Below, in pieces: positions 54,847-63,400 of a stretch of 64,000 bases of DNA. Position numbers and translations under genes: made by a program. The stretch's first letter is position 1. Every line of letters starts with the position of its first letter. The stretch covers positions 124,001 to 188,000 of the forward strand of contig JAPOQU010000124.1 of the NCBI GenBank assembly GCA_026710545.1, in the 5' to 3' direction. The notes under the pieces were generated by a model. The model did no database searches. It saw only the letters and a program-made list of their open reading frames with translations, and was not told where the DNA came from. Source of the DNA: Gammaproteobacteria bacterium (lineage in GTDB: Bacteria > Pseudomonadota > Gammaproteobacteria > Eutrophobiales > Eutrophobiaceae).

Positions 54847-55359
54847 TTACAGGACGTCTTCAAGGCGCGACCTGACTGTTTTCAATAACCGTACCAGTTC
54901 TTCCTGTTCGTTGGTATCCAGGACATTCAGTATTTCATGAGTCCAGCGCTCGTGGTCCGGCGCCATCCTGTTGAACAGTTCAGCGCCTTTTCCGGTCAGG
55001 CAAATATTGTGAATTCGCTTGTCCGCCGTGTGCTGGTGCCTGATGATAAGTTCGTCCTGTTCCATCCTGTCGAGCAGGCGGGTGATATTCCCTTTGGACG
55101 CCAGCAGCTTGCCGGCCAGCACCGAAATACTCAAGCCTTCCTTGCCGGCAAGGTCCAGGTGCGCAAGCACGTCAAACCTCGACAGGGAACTGTTATAGTG
55201 CTGGCGCAACCGGTCCGACATGATCTGGTCCAGCTTTTTCGAACACTTGAGCAGGTAAAGCCAGGCCCGTAACGAGCGTTTGGAACCGCTCTCGGTGTTA
55301 TCCGCAGAGGCTGTTGCCAGTCCTGCCTGTGGTGTGTCTGCCAAGGTGTGATTCCTCAA
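54847..55359 (-). CDS. MarR-family transcriptional regulator
   Basis: A 170-residue winged-helix regulator. The recognition region is LSRFDVLAHLDLAGKEGLSISVLAGKLLASKGNITRLLDRMEQDELI, followed by the wing RHQHTADKRIHNICLTGKG. MarR dimers often bind aromatic acids or aryl-CoA esters and release DNA. The frame opens with TTG at 55359, overlapping the ridA stop; a second TTG at 55344 has a better ribosome-binding site (GAGGA), so the exact start is uncertain. Probably controls the adjacent monooxygenase operon. Confidence 0.88.
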   Translation of the reverse strand: MRNHTLADTPQAGLATASADNTESGSKRSLRAWLYLLKCSKKLDQIMSDRLRQHYNSSLSRFDVLAHLDLAGKEGLSISVLAGKLLASKGNITRLLDRMEQDELIIRHQHTADKRIHNICLTGKGAELFNRMAPDHERWTHEILNVLDTNEQEELVRLLKTVRSRLEDVL

Positions 55360-55748
55360 TCCGGTATAACCGCCGTCGTTTCTATTTCCACCTTTGCCTG
55401 CTCCTCAATCAATGCAGAGACTTGCAGCATGGCCATGGCCGGGTAATTGTTGCCCATGATGTCCCGGTAGACGCGACCGATATCTTTCAGGGAAGACTGG
55501 TACTCCTGCTTGTCGAGAATATACCAGGTCATCCTGGTTACGTGTTCGGGCCTTGCGCCTGCCTCCGCCAGGACCGCTACCGTGTTCAGCAACGTCTGAC
55601 GGACCTGTTCGGCGAGATTGTCACTGAGGATATATTCATTTCTATCCCAGCCGATCTGACCCGCGACAAAGACCATTTTCCCCTGTGCTGCAATTCCGTT
55701 GGAATAGCCTTTGGGCCTGGGCCAGTCCGGTGGTTGTAAAATTTGCAT
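55356..55748 (-). CDS. RidA/YjgF-family protein
   Basis: A 130-residue member of the Rid family, which hydrolyses reactive enamine/imine intermediates to ketones and ammonia. The start MQILQPPDWPRPKGYSNG at 55748 is preceded by AAGGA; the longer frame to 55778 is rejected. Family blocks are VFVAGQIGWD, QVRQTLLNTVAVLAEAGA and PAMAMLQVSALIEEQAKVEIE. The canonical RidA C-terminal Arg-containing motif is not clear, so it belongs to another Rid subgroup. An imine-handling role fits a pathway through amino-aromatic CoA esters. Translated with marR. Confidence 0.85.
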   Translation of the reverse strand: MQILQPPDWPRPKGYSNGIAAQGKMVFVAGQIGWDRNEYILSDNLAEQVRQTLLNTVAVLAEAGARPEHVTRMTWYILDKQEYQSSLKDIGRVYRDIMGNNYPAMAMLQVSALIEEQAKVEIETTAVIPD

Positions 55749-55794
55749 TGACGTTATCCTTGGTGATGATACTGACACAGCCGAATTATAACCG

Positions 55795-55952
55795 GAATTA
55801 CGAATTACGAATTAAGAATTACGAATGAACGTGCCGCCTGCGGCGGCTGTATATCAATGTGTCTCAGGCTTTCCCCAGGCTGGATCAAAGTACACTGTGA
55901 TATAGCACCCCCAATTGGTAATTCGTAATTCTTAATTCTTAATTTATAATTG
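55795..55952. repeat. Inverted heptamer-repeat element, copy 2
   Basis: The left arm (55795-55826) is GAATTAC/GAATTAA units; the right arm (55913-55951) is GTAATTC/TTAATTC units. It belongs to the same family as 4195-4287 but has a longer centre with nested hairpins (GCCGCC/GGCGGC at about 55833, TATATCA/TGATATA arms further in). TATAAT hexamers point outward at both edges: minus strand at 55785-55790 toward ridA, plus strand at 55945-55950 toward gcdA. Confidence 0.8.
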
Positions 55953-56005
55953 AACCTTAACACGGCACGCGAGTTCAATCGTTTCTTATTGAGAGATAAA
56001 ACCTT

Positions 56006-57739
56006 ATGAAACCCTATTTTGAGAGGATGCAACGGTTTGGCAAAGAGCTTAAGCAAGGCCGGATCAAGCGTGCGTCTGCAAGCATGGAACAGCTCAAACA
56101 GGTTGAAGCGGAAATCGGGCAACTGAAGAAAGGCGTCGAGGATGCGGGGTTTTCCACTGAGCAGATAAACAAGCGCGGCGCCATGACCGTATGGCAGCGC
56201 CTGGAATACCTGGTAGACCCGGGCACCTGGCGGCCGTTGCACAGCCTTTACAATCCCATGGACAACGCCAACGGGGCAACCAACGTGGTCGACGGCCTCG
56301 CCAGGGTGGCCGGACGCTGGGCGGTCGTGATTGGTTTTGACAACAAGGTGCTGGCGGGGGCCTGGTTGCCGGGACAGTCTGAAAACATACTGCGCGTCAC
56401 CGATCTTGCCGCCCGCCTCCATATCCCCCTGATCTGGCTGGTCAACTGCAGCGGGGTCAAGCTGGATGAACAGGAAAAGTTCTACGCCAACCGGCGCGGG
56501 TCGGGCACGCCCTTTTACCGCCATGCTGAATTGAACCAATTGGGGATCCCCGTCCTTGCAGGTATCTACGGGACCAACCCTGCCGGCGGTGGATATCAAG
56601 GCATCAGTCCCACCATACTCCTGGCCCATAAAGACGCCAACATTGCCGTTGGTGGTGTCGGTATCGTCTCGGGCATGTCGCCGAGAGGGGGATTCAGCGC
56701 GGAGATGCTGGAAGACCTGGTCGAAAAAACCCGCACGTTCAGCGCCAAGCCGCCGGGCCGCGTTGAGACTCATTACCATGAGACCGGGTTTTTCTCGGAA
56801 GTCTTCGAGGAAGAAACCGAAGTGCTCGGCGGCATCCGCGATTACATGGATGCCATACCTGCATACAAGCCCCGTTTTTTCCGTGTTTCCGAACCTGCGG
56901 AACCTGCTTTTCCATCCGCAGACCTGTATTCCCTGCTGCCCTTTAACCCGAAGGAGGTCTATTCATTCGACGAGATTCTGGCCCGGTTGGTGGATGCCAG
57001 CGAACACATGGAATTCCGCCCGGATTACGGCCCCGAGGTCTATACGGGGTTGTGCAGGATTGACGGGTTCCTGGTCGGTTGCATAGGCAACCGTTCCGGC
57101 TACCTGGGCAAAGGCTACCCGGAATACGCCGATTACCCGGGCATGGGCGGTAAACTCTATCGCCAGGGACTGATAAAGATGAACGAGTTCGTCACCCATT
57201 GCGGCCGTGACCGCATACCTGTCATCTGGCTCCAGGACACCTCGGGCATCGACGTGGGCGACCTGGCGGAAAAAGCCGAACTGCTCGGACTGGGCCAGTC
57301 CCTGATATATTCCATACAGCAGACGGACCTGCCCATGATGCTCGTCGTCCTGCGCAAGGGTACGGCGGCGGCCCATTACCTGATGGGAGGACCGACCGCC
57401 AACCGGCATAATGCGTTTACCCTGGGCACGCCGGCAACGGAGATCGCGGTCATGCACGGAGAGACCGCGGCGGTTGCCATGTACTCGAGGCGCGCCGTCA
57501 AGGAGAAAGACGCCGGCAGGCCGCTGGATGAGGTTGCCGATAAGATGAACACGCTGGCAGAGCAATACCGGCAGCATTCCAGACCTGAGTATTGTGCCCG
57601 TTACGGACTGGTGGATGAGGTGGTGGAACTGGCGGACTTAAGGAATTATCTTACGGCTTTTGCCGGCGCGGCATACCAGAACCCTCGCTCCATCTGTCCG
57701 AAACACCAGATGATACTGCCCAGGCTCATAAAGAATTAA
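56006..57739 (+). CDS. gcdA: Glutaconyl-CoA decarboxylase subunit alpha (carboxyltransferase)
   Basis: Transfers the carboxyl group of glutaconyl-CoA to biotin on GcdC, giving crotonyl-CoA. The 577-residue protein is a full tandem crotonase-fold carboxyltransferase, with oxyanion-type glycine-rich loops GTNPAGGGYQ and later LMGGPTANRHNAF and IWLQDTSGIDVG. Length and N-terminus (MKPYFERM) match GcdA rather than propionyl/methylcrotonyl-CoA carboxyltransferases, and the following membrane subunit confirms a decarboxylase. It is the first gene of the operon with gcdD, gcdB, gcdC and an acyl-CoA dehydrogenase. Cytoplasmic face of the inner membrane. Confidence 0.92.
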   Translation: MKPYFERMQRFGKELKQGRIKRASASMEQLKQVEAEIGQLKKGVEDAGFSTEQINKRGAMTVWQRLEYLVDPGTWRPLHSLYNPMDNANGATNVVDGLARVAGRWAVVIGFDNKVLAGAWLPGQSENILRVTDLAARLHIPLIWLVNCSGVKLDEQEKFYANRRGSGTPFYRHAELNQLGIPVLAGIYGTNPAGGGYQGISPTILLAHKDANIAVGGVGIVSGMSPRGGFSAEMLEDLVEKTRTFSAKPPGRVETHYHETGFFSEVFEEETEVLGGIRDYMDAIPAYKPRFFRVSEPAEPAFPSADLYSLLPFNPKEVYSFDEILARLVDASEHMEFRPDYGPEVYTGLCRIDGFLVGCIGNRSGYLGKGYPEYADYPGMGGKLYRQGLIKMNEFVTHCGRDRIPVIWLQDTSGIDVGDLAEKAELLGLGQSLIYSIQQTDLPMMLVVLRKGTAAAHYLMGGPTANRHNAFTLGTPATEIAVMHGETAAVAMYSRRAVKEKDAGRPLDEVADKMNTLAEQYRQHSRPEYCARYGLVDEVVELADLRNYLTAFAGAAYQNPRSICPKHQMILPRLIKN

Positions 57740-57762
57740 TCGCAGCAGGTAATACCGAACAC

Positions 57763-57891
57763 ATGGAACAGGCCCTGGAAGTTTTCTTTAACGGTATCGG
57801 CGGCGTATTTGCCGGCATTGCGATGTTGTATCTCAGCATCAGGTTGATTTCCCTGATGGCTGACAGGCAGGCAGAGGACAAGGAAGAGTAA
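57763..57891 (+). CDS. gcdD: Small single-pass subunit of the Na+-pumping decarboxylase (GcdD/OadG-like), 42 residues
   Basis: ATG at 57763, stop TAA at 57889-57891 overlapping the gcdB ATG (TAATG). The translation starts MEQALEVFFNGIGGVFAGIA and continues into a single membrane helix (MLYLSIRLISLMA) and a charged tail ending DKEE. Its place between gcdA and gcdB is that of OadG/GcdD, the small subunit that anchors the complex. A similar hydrophobic helix plus acidic tail is the usual form. At 42 residues it is shorter than most, and no zinc-binding tail is present. Confidence 0.72.
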   Translation: MEQALEVFFNGIGGVFAGIAMLYLSIRLISLMADRQAEDKEE

Positions 57892-58994
57892 TGGCGTTCA
57901 TCGAAAACATGGGATTACTGGCCGTCACGCCCGGCCTGGTGTTGATGTGGGTCATCGGCCTGACCCTGATCTACCTGGCCGTTACCAGGCAGTATGAACC
58001 GCTGCTGTTATTGCCGATAGGGTTTGGCATCCTGCTTGCCAACCTGCCGTTGACCCAGTTGCTGGACCCCGGGGAGGGTCTGCTCTGGCGCTTTTACCAT
58101 CACGGGATAGAATGGCGCATCCTGCCGCCGTTGATCTTCCTCGGCCTCGGCGCGTTGACCGATTTCGGTCCATTGCTCTCGCAACCGCGCCTTATCTTCC
58201 TGGGCGCCGGCGCCCAGGTGGGTGTATACCTCACTTTTTTCCTGGCTTTCGGCCTGGGTTTCAGCCTGGAAGACGCGGCCGCCATCAGCATAATCGGCGG
58301 CGCGGACGGGCCGACGACCATCTTTCTGGCCGCGCAACTGGCGCCGCACCTGCTCGGCGCCTGTGCGGTGGCGGCCTATTCCTACATGGCGCTGGTGCCC
58401 ATCATCCAGCCGCCTGTCATGCGCCTGTTGACGACTGAAAGTGAACGAAAGATCCGCATGGGTAAAGGCCGCAAGGTCGGTTCCAGGGAGAAGTTGCTGT
58501 TCCCCATCACGGCCGCCCTGGTCATTATACTCATGGTGCCGGCCTCGGCGCCCCTGGTGTCCATGTTCATGCTGGGCAACCTGTTCCGTGAATCCGGCGT
58601 GGTCGAACGCTTGAGCGATGTTGCGCAGAATTCCCTGATGAATATCGCGACTATCTTCCTCGGCATCAGTGTCGGCGCCACCATGACGGCAGACACTTTT
58701 TTGCGCGCCGATGTTATTCTTATTTTCATACTGGGCCTGCTGGCATTTATGATCAGCACGGCCAGCGGCATCCTCCTGGCCAAGCTGATGAACCTGTTTA
58801 CCACGAACAAGATTAATCCCCTGGTCGGCGCCGCAGGCGTATCTGCAGTACCGATGGCGGCACGGGTCGTCCAGAAAATCGGCGCACAGGCAGATAAAAA
58901 GAATTACCTGCTCATGTTTGCCATGGGGCCCAATATTGCCGGCGTTATCGGCACGGTCATAGCAGCCGGTATATTTTTAACAATGTTGCAATAA
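57891..58994 (+). CDS. gcdB: Na+-translocating decarboxylase subunit beta (membrane channel)
   Basis: A 367-residue membrane protein of the OadB/MmdB/GcdB family that decarboxylates carboxybiotin and exports Na+. About nine membrane segments are visible. Conserved motifs are IIGGADGPTTIF (Asp139, the residue essential for Na+ transport in OadB), LGNLFRESGVVERL and GAAGVSAVPMAARV. Starts by overlap with the small-subunit stop. With GcdA, C and D it makes a full primary sodium pump. Confidence 0.93.
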   Translation: MAFIENMGLLAVTPGLVLMWVIGLTLIYLAVTRQYEPLLLLPIGFGILLANLPLTQLLDPGEGLLWRFYHHGIEWRILPPLIFLGLGALTDFGPLLSQPRLIFLGAGAQVGVYLTFFLAFGLGFSLEDAAAISIIGGADGPTTIFLAAQLAPHLLGACAVAAYSYMALVPIIQPPVMRLLTTESERKIRMGKGRKVGSREKLLFPITAALVIILMVPASAPLVSMFMLGNLFRESGVVERLSDVAQNSLMNIATIFLGISVGATMTADTFLRADVILIFILGLLAFMISTASGILLAKLMNLFTTNKINPLVGAAGVSAVPMAARVVQKIGAQADKKNYLLMFAMGPNIAGVIGTVIAAGIFLTMLQ

Positions 58995-59010
58995 ACCACG
59001 GAGAAAAGTA

Positions 59011-59232
59011 ATGACGGAAGAAGTACTGGCCCCGTTGTCAGGAACCATCTGGAAAGTCACGGTCGCTATCGATGAAGCGATTGAAGAAGATGATGAAGTG
59101 TTAATCCTGGAAGCATTGAAAATGGAAACGCCGATCTATGCCCCCTGTGACGGCAAGGTGAAGGAGATTCATGTAAAGGAAGGTGATACCGTGGAGGAAG
59201 ATCAACTGCTGATATCCATCGAGACTGAATAA
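59011..59232 (+). CDS. gcdC: Biotin carboxyl carrier subunit
   Basis: A 73-residue stand-alone biotinyl domain. Biotin attaches to Lys37 in EALKMET, an A-L-K-M variant of the usual A-M-K-M. The typical Ala/Pro-rich linker of GcdC is absent, so the protein is a bare domain. It moves CO2 from GcdA to GcdB. Located between gcdB and the acyl-CoA dehydrogenase gene, 16 bases after gcdB. Confidence 0.88.
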   Translation: MTEEVLAPLSGTIWKVTVAIDEAIEEDDEVLILEALKMETPIYAPCDGKVKEIHVKEGDTVEEDQLLISIETE

Positions 59233-59245
59233 CAGGGAGGCAACC

Positions 59246-60403
59246 ATGTTTTTTGATTTAACCGAAGAGCAGCGCCTGGTACAGGATACGGCCCGAAGAT
59301 TCGCCCTGGAGGATATCGCCCCCACACTCGAAGAAGAGGAAAAAAACCACGAATTCAAGCTCGAGCGCGTGGCAAAAATGGGCGAACTCGGCTTTTTTTC
59401 ATGTGTGCTGCCGGAGCAACTGGGCGGCAACGGGATGGGCTTCCTGGAATCCGTACTCATGGCTGAACAGGTTGGCCAGGTATCCGCTTCCTGGCGTTTG
59501 CCGTTCAACATGCAGAATCTCGGTGCGCCTTTATCGGTTGCCAGGTACGGTACGGACGAACAGAAAGAGAAGTATATTTCCGGCTGGATCGACGGCACGA
59601 AAATAGGTTTCTTCGCCATGACCGAGCCTGATACGGGCTCCGACGTTGCCAGCATGAAGACCCATGCCATCAACATGGGCGATCATTATGAACTGCACGG
59701 CAGTAAGATCTGGATTTCAAATGCCCACATAGGCGACGCCGGCTTGCTGTATGCCTATACGGACAGGGAAAAAGGCAACAAGGGGATCAGTTGCTTTATC
59801 ATCGAACCCAAGAACCTGGAAGGATGCAGCGCCCGGCCCATCGAGACCAAACTGGGATTGCACTGTTCCCCGACCGGTGAGTTTGTCTTTGAGGGCGCAC
59901 GCGTCCCCAAAGATGCGTTGCTCGGCGAGGTGAACAACGGCTTCAGGATGTGCATGTGGCAGTTGAACAATACCCGCATCGGTTGTGCCGCAGGCGCCCT
60001 GGGTGTGGCCGGCGGCGCCCTGCAGCTTGCCATCGACTACGCCAACGAGCGCCAACAGTTCGGCAAGCCCATATCCCGCCACCAGATGGTCCAGTCCCAG
60101 ATTGCAGACATGGTGCTGGAACACCAGGCTGCGCAGTTGCTGGTGTACAAGGCGGCCTGGCTGAAAGACCAGGGCAAACCCAACCAGTACGAGACTTCCG
60201 TGGCTAAACTTGCCGCATCCGAGGCGGCCGTGCATGCGGCAAACGAATGCATGAAGATATTCGGCTCATACGGTTACTCCACGGAATACCCGGCAGAGCG
60301 GTTCTACCGCGACGCCAAGTCGCTGCAGGTGGTGGAAGGGACATCCAATATACAGAAGGTAATCATCGCCGGAATGGCCTGCGGGCACACGCCCAATCGT
60401 TGA
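59246..60403 (+). CDS. Acyl-CoA dehydrogenase, possibly non-decarboxylating glutaryl-CoA dehydrogenase
   Basis: A 385-residue FAD acyl-CoA dehydrogenase. Motifs are MTEPDTGSDVASMKT (flavin-binding), FGKPISRHQMVQ and the C-terminal VVEGTSNIQ, with the expected catalytic base Glu364. The residue before it is Val363, where decarboxylating glutaryl-CoA dehydrogenases have Tyr. Placement directly after the Gcd operon suggests it makes glutaconyl-CoA from glutaryl-CoA without releasing CO2, as in the anaerobic aromatic pathway of sulfate reducers. GGGAGG precedes the ATG. No ETF genes are in the window. Confidence 0.88.
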   Translation: MFFDLTEEQRLVQDTARRFALEDIAPTLEEEEKNHEFKLERVAKMGELGFFSCVLPEQLGGNGMGFLESVLMAEQVGQVSASWRLPFNMQNLGAPLSVARYGTDEQKEKYISGWIDGTKIGFFAMTEPDTGSDVASMKTHAINMGDHYELHGSKIWISNAHIGDAGLLYAYTDREKGNKGISCFIIEPKNLEGCSARPIETKLGLHCSPTGEFVFEGARVPKDALLGEVNNGFRMCMWQLNNTRIGCAAGALGVAGGALQLAIDYANERQQFGKPISRHQMVQSQIADMVLEHQAAQLLVYKAAWLKDQGKPNQYETSVAKLAASEAAVHAANECMKIFGSYGYSTEYPAERFYRDAKSLQVVEGTSNIQKVIIAGMACGHTPNR

Positions 60404-60436
60404 TCAGGGTGCAGTTGGTTCGGTGTCGGATGCCTA

Positions 60437-60793
60437 TTATCCGGTACCGGACTCCTGCATGGCGCGAATATCCTCGGTATTCAGAAGCACTTCTCCGCCC
60501 TCTCCGACCTGGACCGATATGGTGCATACCGGCGTGCAGCCGTCATCACTCGCTGTACCATCAGTCAGATTGATCACAAGATTATGCAGCGGGCAGGTTA
60601 CCTTGTCGCCATGGACGATCCCCTGGCTGATTGGCCCCATACGATGCGGGCATCGATCTTCCAGTGCAAAAATTTTATTGTCTTCAGTACGGAAAACTGC
60701 AATTCTGCACCCGGGAGAGACGACGACACGCGAGCCTGCGGCCGGTATATCATCCACGTTTCCGATACTTGCCCAGCAATCATGGGAAATCAC
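60437..60793 (-). CDS. nirD: Nitrite reductase small subunit NirD
   Basis: A 118-residue Rieske-type subunit of NAD(P)H-dependent assimilatory nitrite reductase. The ligands C48-x-H50 and C67-x2-H70 are intact (CPHRMG, then CPLHN), so this version probably binds a [2Fe-2S] cluster; many NirD proteins have lost it. Its start overlaps the nirB stop (ATGA). Converges on the acyl-CoA dehydrogenase gene. Confidence 0.93.
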   Translation of the reverse strand: MISHDCWASIGNVDDIPAAGSRVVVSPGCRIAVFRTEDNKIFALEDRCPHRMGPISQGIVHGDKVTCPLHNLVINLTDGTASDDGCTPVCTISVQVGEGGEVLLNTEDIRAMQESGTG

Positions 60794-63234
60794 GCCAACT
60801 CCGGGGTTTCAAGTTCCTTGAGCGGAGCGAACTCATGTCGATCATGGCCTTTAACCCTCTCTTCCCAGGGGTCGATTTGATAGTATTCCTGTGAGTGGGC
60901 AAAGCGCGCATACAATGCCTTGCGGTTGGCCGCATCGTCCACAACCGCATCCTGGATCGAATCGACGCCGATGCGTTTCGCCCACTTGTAGATTCTTTCC
61001 AGGTAATGCCCCTGTTCCCGGTACAACTGGATTACGGCAGCCACCATTTCTATTGCATCATCGTCGTTATCCACATGGCCCAACAGTTGGGTCTCTCTCA
61101 CGTCCATACCGGCAGCGCCGGCAAAGTGGATGTCATACCCGGATTCCACGCACACAACACCTACGTCCTTACAAGTGGCCTCAGCACAGTTTCTGGGGCA
61201 TCCGGACACGGCCATTTTTACCTTTGCAGGCGTCCAGGACCCCCACAGGAATTTTTCCAGGCGGATACCCAGCTTCGTCGAATCCTGGGTGCCAAAACGG
61301 CACCATTCCTTGCCTACGCAGGTTTTTACCGTTCTAATGGCTTTGCCGTAGGCATGTCCTGAGACCAGGCCGACCTTGTTCAGGTCCGCCCAGACGGCAG
61401 GCAGGTCTTCTTTTTTCACGCCCAGCATATCGACGCGCTGGCCACCGGTTACCTTGACTGTTGGGATGTTGAATTTATCGACCACGTCCGCAATGGCCCG
61501 AAGTTCACCGGAAGACGTGACCCCTCCCCACATTCTCGGCACCACGGAATAGGTGCCGTCCTTCTGGATGTTGGCGTGGATCCGTTCATTAATGAATCGT
61601 GACTGGTTGTCGTCTACATATTCTCCCGGCCAGGAAGCCAACAGATAGTAGTTGAGAGCAGGCCTGCATTTGGCGCAACCACCGGAACTCTTCCATTCCA
61701 ATTTCTGCATAAGGTCCGGAATGGTCATTATATTGCGCGCGCTGATGAGCCGGCGTACGTCGGAATGGCCCAGGTCTGTGCACCCGCACAAGGGTTTAAC
61801 CTCTGCGGGCTGGTACGAATCACCGAGTCTCAGGAGCAGCAGTTGTTCCACCAGGCCGGTACATGTCCCGCATGAAGCGGATGCCTTGGTGCAAGCTCGC
61901 ACCCCCTCAAGTGTGGTCAGATTTTTCTCATCGATCGCCTGCTTTATCAGGCCTTTGGATACGCCGTTACATCCACAGATATCCGCATCATCCGGCAGGG
62001 ACGCAACGGCTGCCGTCGGATCCCGGGCCGCACCTTCCGCATAACCGGGGCCGAAGATCATGTAGTCGCGGATGCCGGAGATATCTGTCCTGTCCTTGAT
62101 CATCTGGAAGTACCAGCCCATGGAGGAGGTATCACCGTAGAGAACGGTGCCGACCAGATGATTGCCTTCGATGACGAGCCGTTTGTAGACACCCTGGTTC
62201 GGATCCCGCAGAACAATCTCCTCCCGGTTATCTCCGTCGGCAAAGTCACCGGCGGAATACAGATCAATCCCGGTCACCTTTAATTGCGCTGCAGTAATCC
62301 GCTTCTCAAAGTGTCGTTCCTCGTTTCCGAGTAACGTGGCAGCGGCAACGTTCGCCATCTCATAAAGCGGAGCAAGCAGCCCGTATACTTCTCCGTCGAA
62401 TTCAGCGCATTCTCCTATTGCGAGAATGTCCGGGTCGGACGTGCGCATGTGCTTATCGACTACGATCCCTCTATCCGTATGCAAACCGGCATTCTCGGCC
62501 AGCCAGACGCTGGGACGAATTCCCACGGCCATGATAACGATATCCGCCTGGATACTGCTGCCGTCCTTGAACAGCACACCCTTGACATGCTCATCACCGG
62601 TGATTGCTTTCGTATGCCTGCCCGTCAACACGCGGATGCCGAGCGACTCGATGGCGCGTTGTAACAGGTGGCCGGCTGTCTCATCCAGTTGGCGATCCAT
62701 AAGTGTAGGATTACGATGCACTACAGTCACTTCCATGCCCCGGTTGCGCAGCCCTGCAGCCGCCTCCAGACCGAGCAGTCCGCCGCCTATTACTACTGCC
62801 TGTCTCCTTGTTTCAGCCGCGGCCAGCATAGCCTTCACGTCATCCAGATCCCGGTAGGAAAGCACGCCTTCCTTGTCATGTCCCGGTACATCGAGGATGA
62901 CCGGCGATGACCCGGTTGCAATCAATAGCCTGTCATAAGGTTCCGCGATTCCATTGATGGCTTTAACGATTTTGGCTTCCCGATCAATTTCGGTAACCGG
63001 GCAACCGCGGTAGAGAATAAAGTCGTGTTTGAAATACCAGTCGTCCCCGTGAATGATGGTTTTCTCGAACTCTTCCTCGCCGGACAGGACCGGAGACAGC
63101 ATCACACGGTTATAACTTACGCGGGGTTCGGCATTGAAAATCGTGACGTTATAGGCATCAGGGTCCGTTTCATTCAGCTTTTCCAGGGCACGGCTGGGAG
63201 CCATTCCATTCCCTACAACGATTAGTTCTTTCAT
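60790..63234 (-). CDS. nirB: NAD(P)H nitrite reductase large subunit NirB
   Basis: Reduces nitrite to ammonium in the cytoplasm. The 814-residue protein is complete: FAD/NAD(P)H domains (residues 1 to about 320), BFD-type [2Fe-2S] segment (CGCNGVSKG and CGTCTG), a second Cys-rich segment (CGCTD and CAKCRP) and the sirohaem/[4Fe-4S] domain with C-x5-C (CVGKEWC) and C-x3-C (CPRNC). Nitrate reductase and transport genes are not in the window. A GTTACAC/GTGTAAC inverted repeat lies just upstream. Confidence 0.96.
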   Translation of the reverse strand: MKELIVVGNGMAPSRALEKLNETDPDAYNVTIFNAEPRVSYNRVMLSPVLSGEEEFEKTIIHGDDWYFKHDFILYRGCPVTEIDREAKIVKAINGIAEPYDRLLIATGSSPVILDVPGHDKEGVLSYRDLDDVKAMLAAAETRRQAVVIGGGLLGLEAAAGLRNRGMEVTVVHRNPTLMDRQLDETAGHLLQRAIESLGIRVLTGRHTKAITGDEHVKGVLFKDGSSIQADIVIMAVGIRPSVWLAENAGLHTDRGIVVDKHMRTSDPDILAIGECAEFDGEVYGLLAPLYEMANVAAATLLGNEERHFEKRITAAQLKVTGIDLYSAGDFADGDNREEIVLRDPNQGVYKRLVIEGNHLVGTVLYGDTSSMGWYFQMIKDRTDISGIRDYMIFGPGYAEGAARDPTAAVASLPDDADICGCNGVSKGLIKQAIDEKNLTTLEGVRACTKASASCGTCTGLVEQLLLLRLGDSYQPAEVKPLCGCTDLGHSDVRRLISARNIMTIPDLMQKLEWKSSGGCAKCRPALNYYLLASWPGEYVDDNQSRFINERIHANIQKDGTYSVVPRMWGGVTSSGELRAIADVVDKFNIPTVKVTGGQRVDMLGVKKEDLPAVWADLNKVGLVSGHAYGKAIRTVKTCVGKEWCRFGTQDSTKLGIRLEKFLWGSWTPAKVKMAVSGCPRNCAEATCKDVGVVCVESGYDIHFAGAAGMDVRETQLLGHVDNDDDAIEMVAAVIQLYREQGHYLERIYKWAKRIGVDSIQDAVVDDAANRKALYARFAHSQEYYQIDPWEERVKGHDRHEFAPLKELETPELA

Positions 63235-63248
63235 CGTGGATTCACTTA

Positions 63249-63280
63249 GTTACACCAAGCAGAAACACCATAAGTGTAAC
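63249..63280. promoter_or_regulatory. Inverted repeat upstream of nirB
   Basis: GTTACAC (63249-63255) and GTGTAAC (63274-63280) are perfect seven-base arms with an 18-base gap, starting 15 bases before the nirB ATG. It could be a regulator site or a leader hairpin. No FNR or NtrC site was recognised. Confidence 0.3.
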
Positions 63281-63400
63281 AAAAATGAATAGCTTTTTCC
63301 AGAAATACCGTAATTACAATCTGCTCAAGCATTCGGCTGCAGCACGCATGCGCCTGCGGCAGGTTGATCGGTGGCAGGCTGTGATAACATAAAGGTATAA

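Noticed and set aside
55805-56779. A 324-codon open frame on the minus strand opposite gcdA
   Set aside because: It lies opposite the well-supported gcdA gene, shows no family features, and its composition reflects the reverse complement of a GC-rich coding region.
56006-57739. Carboxyltransferase subunit of an acyl-CoA carboxylase
   Set aside because: No biotin carboxylase gene is present, while a Na+-pump membrane subunit and a bare biotin carrier follow immediately.
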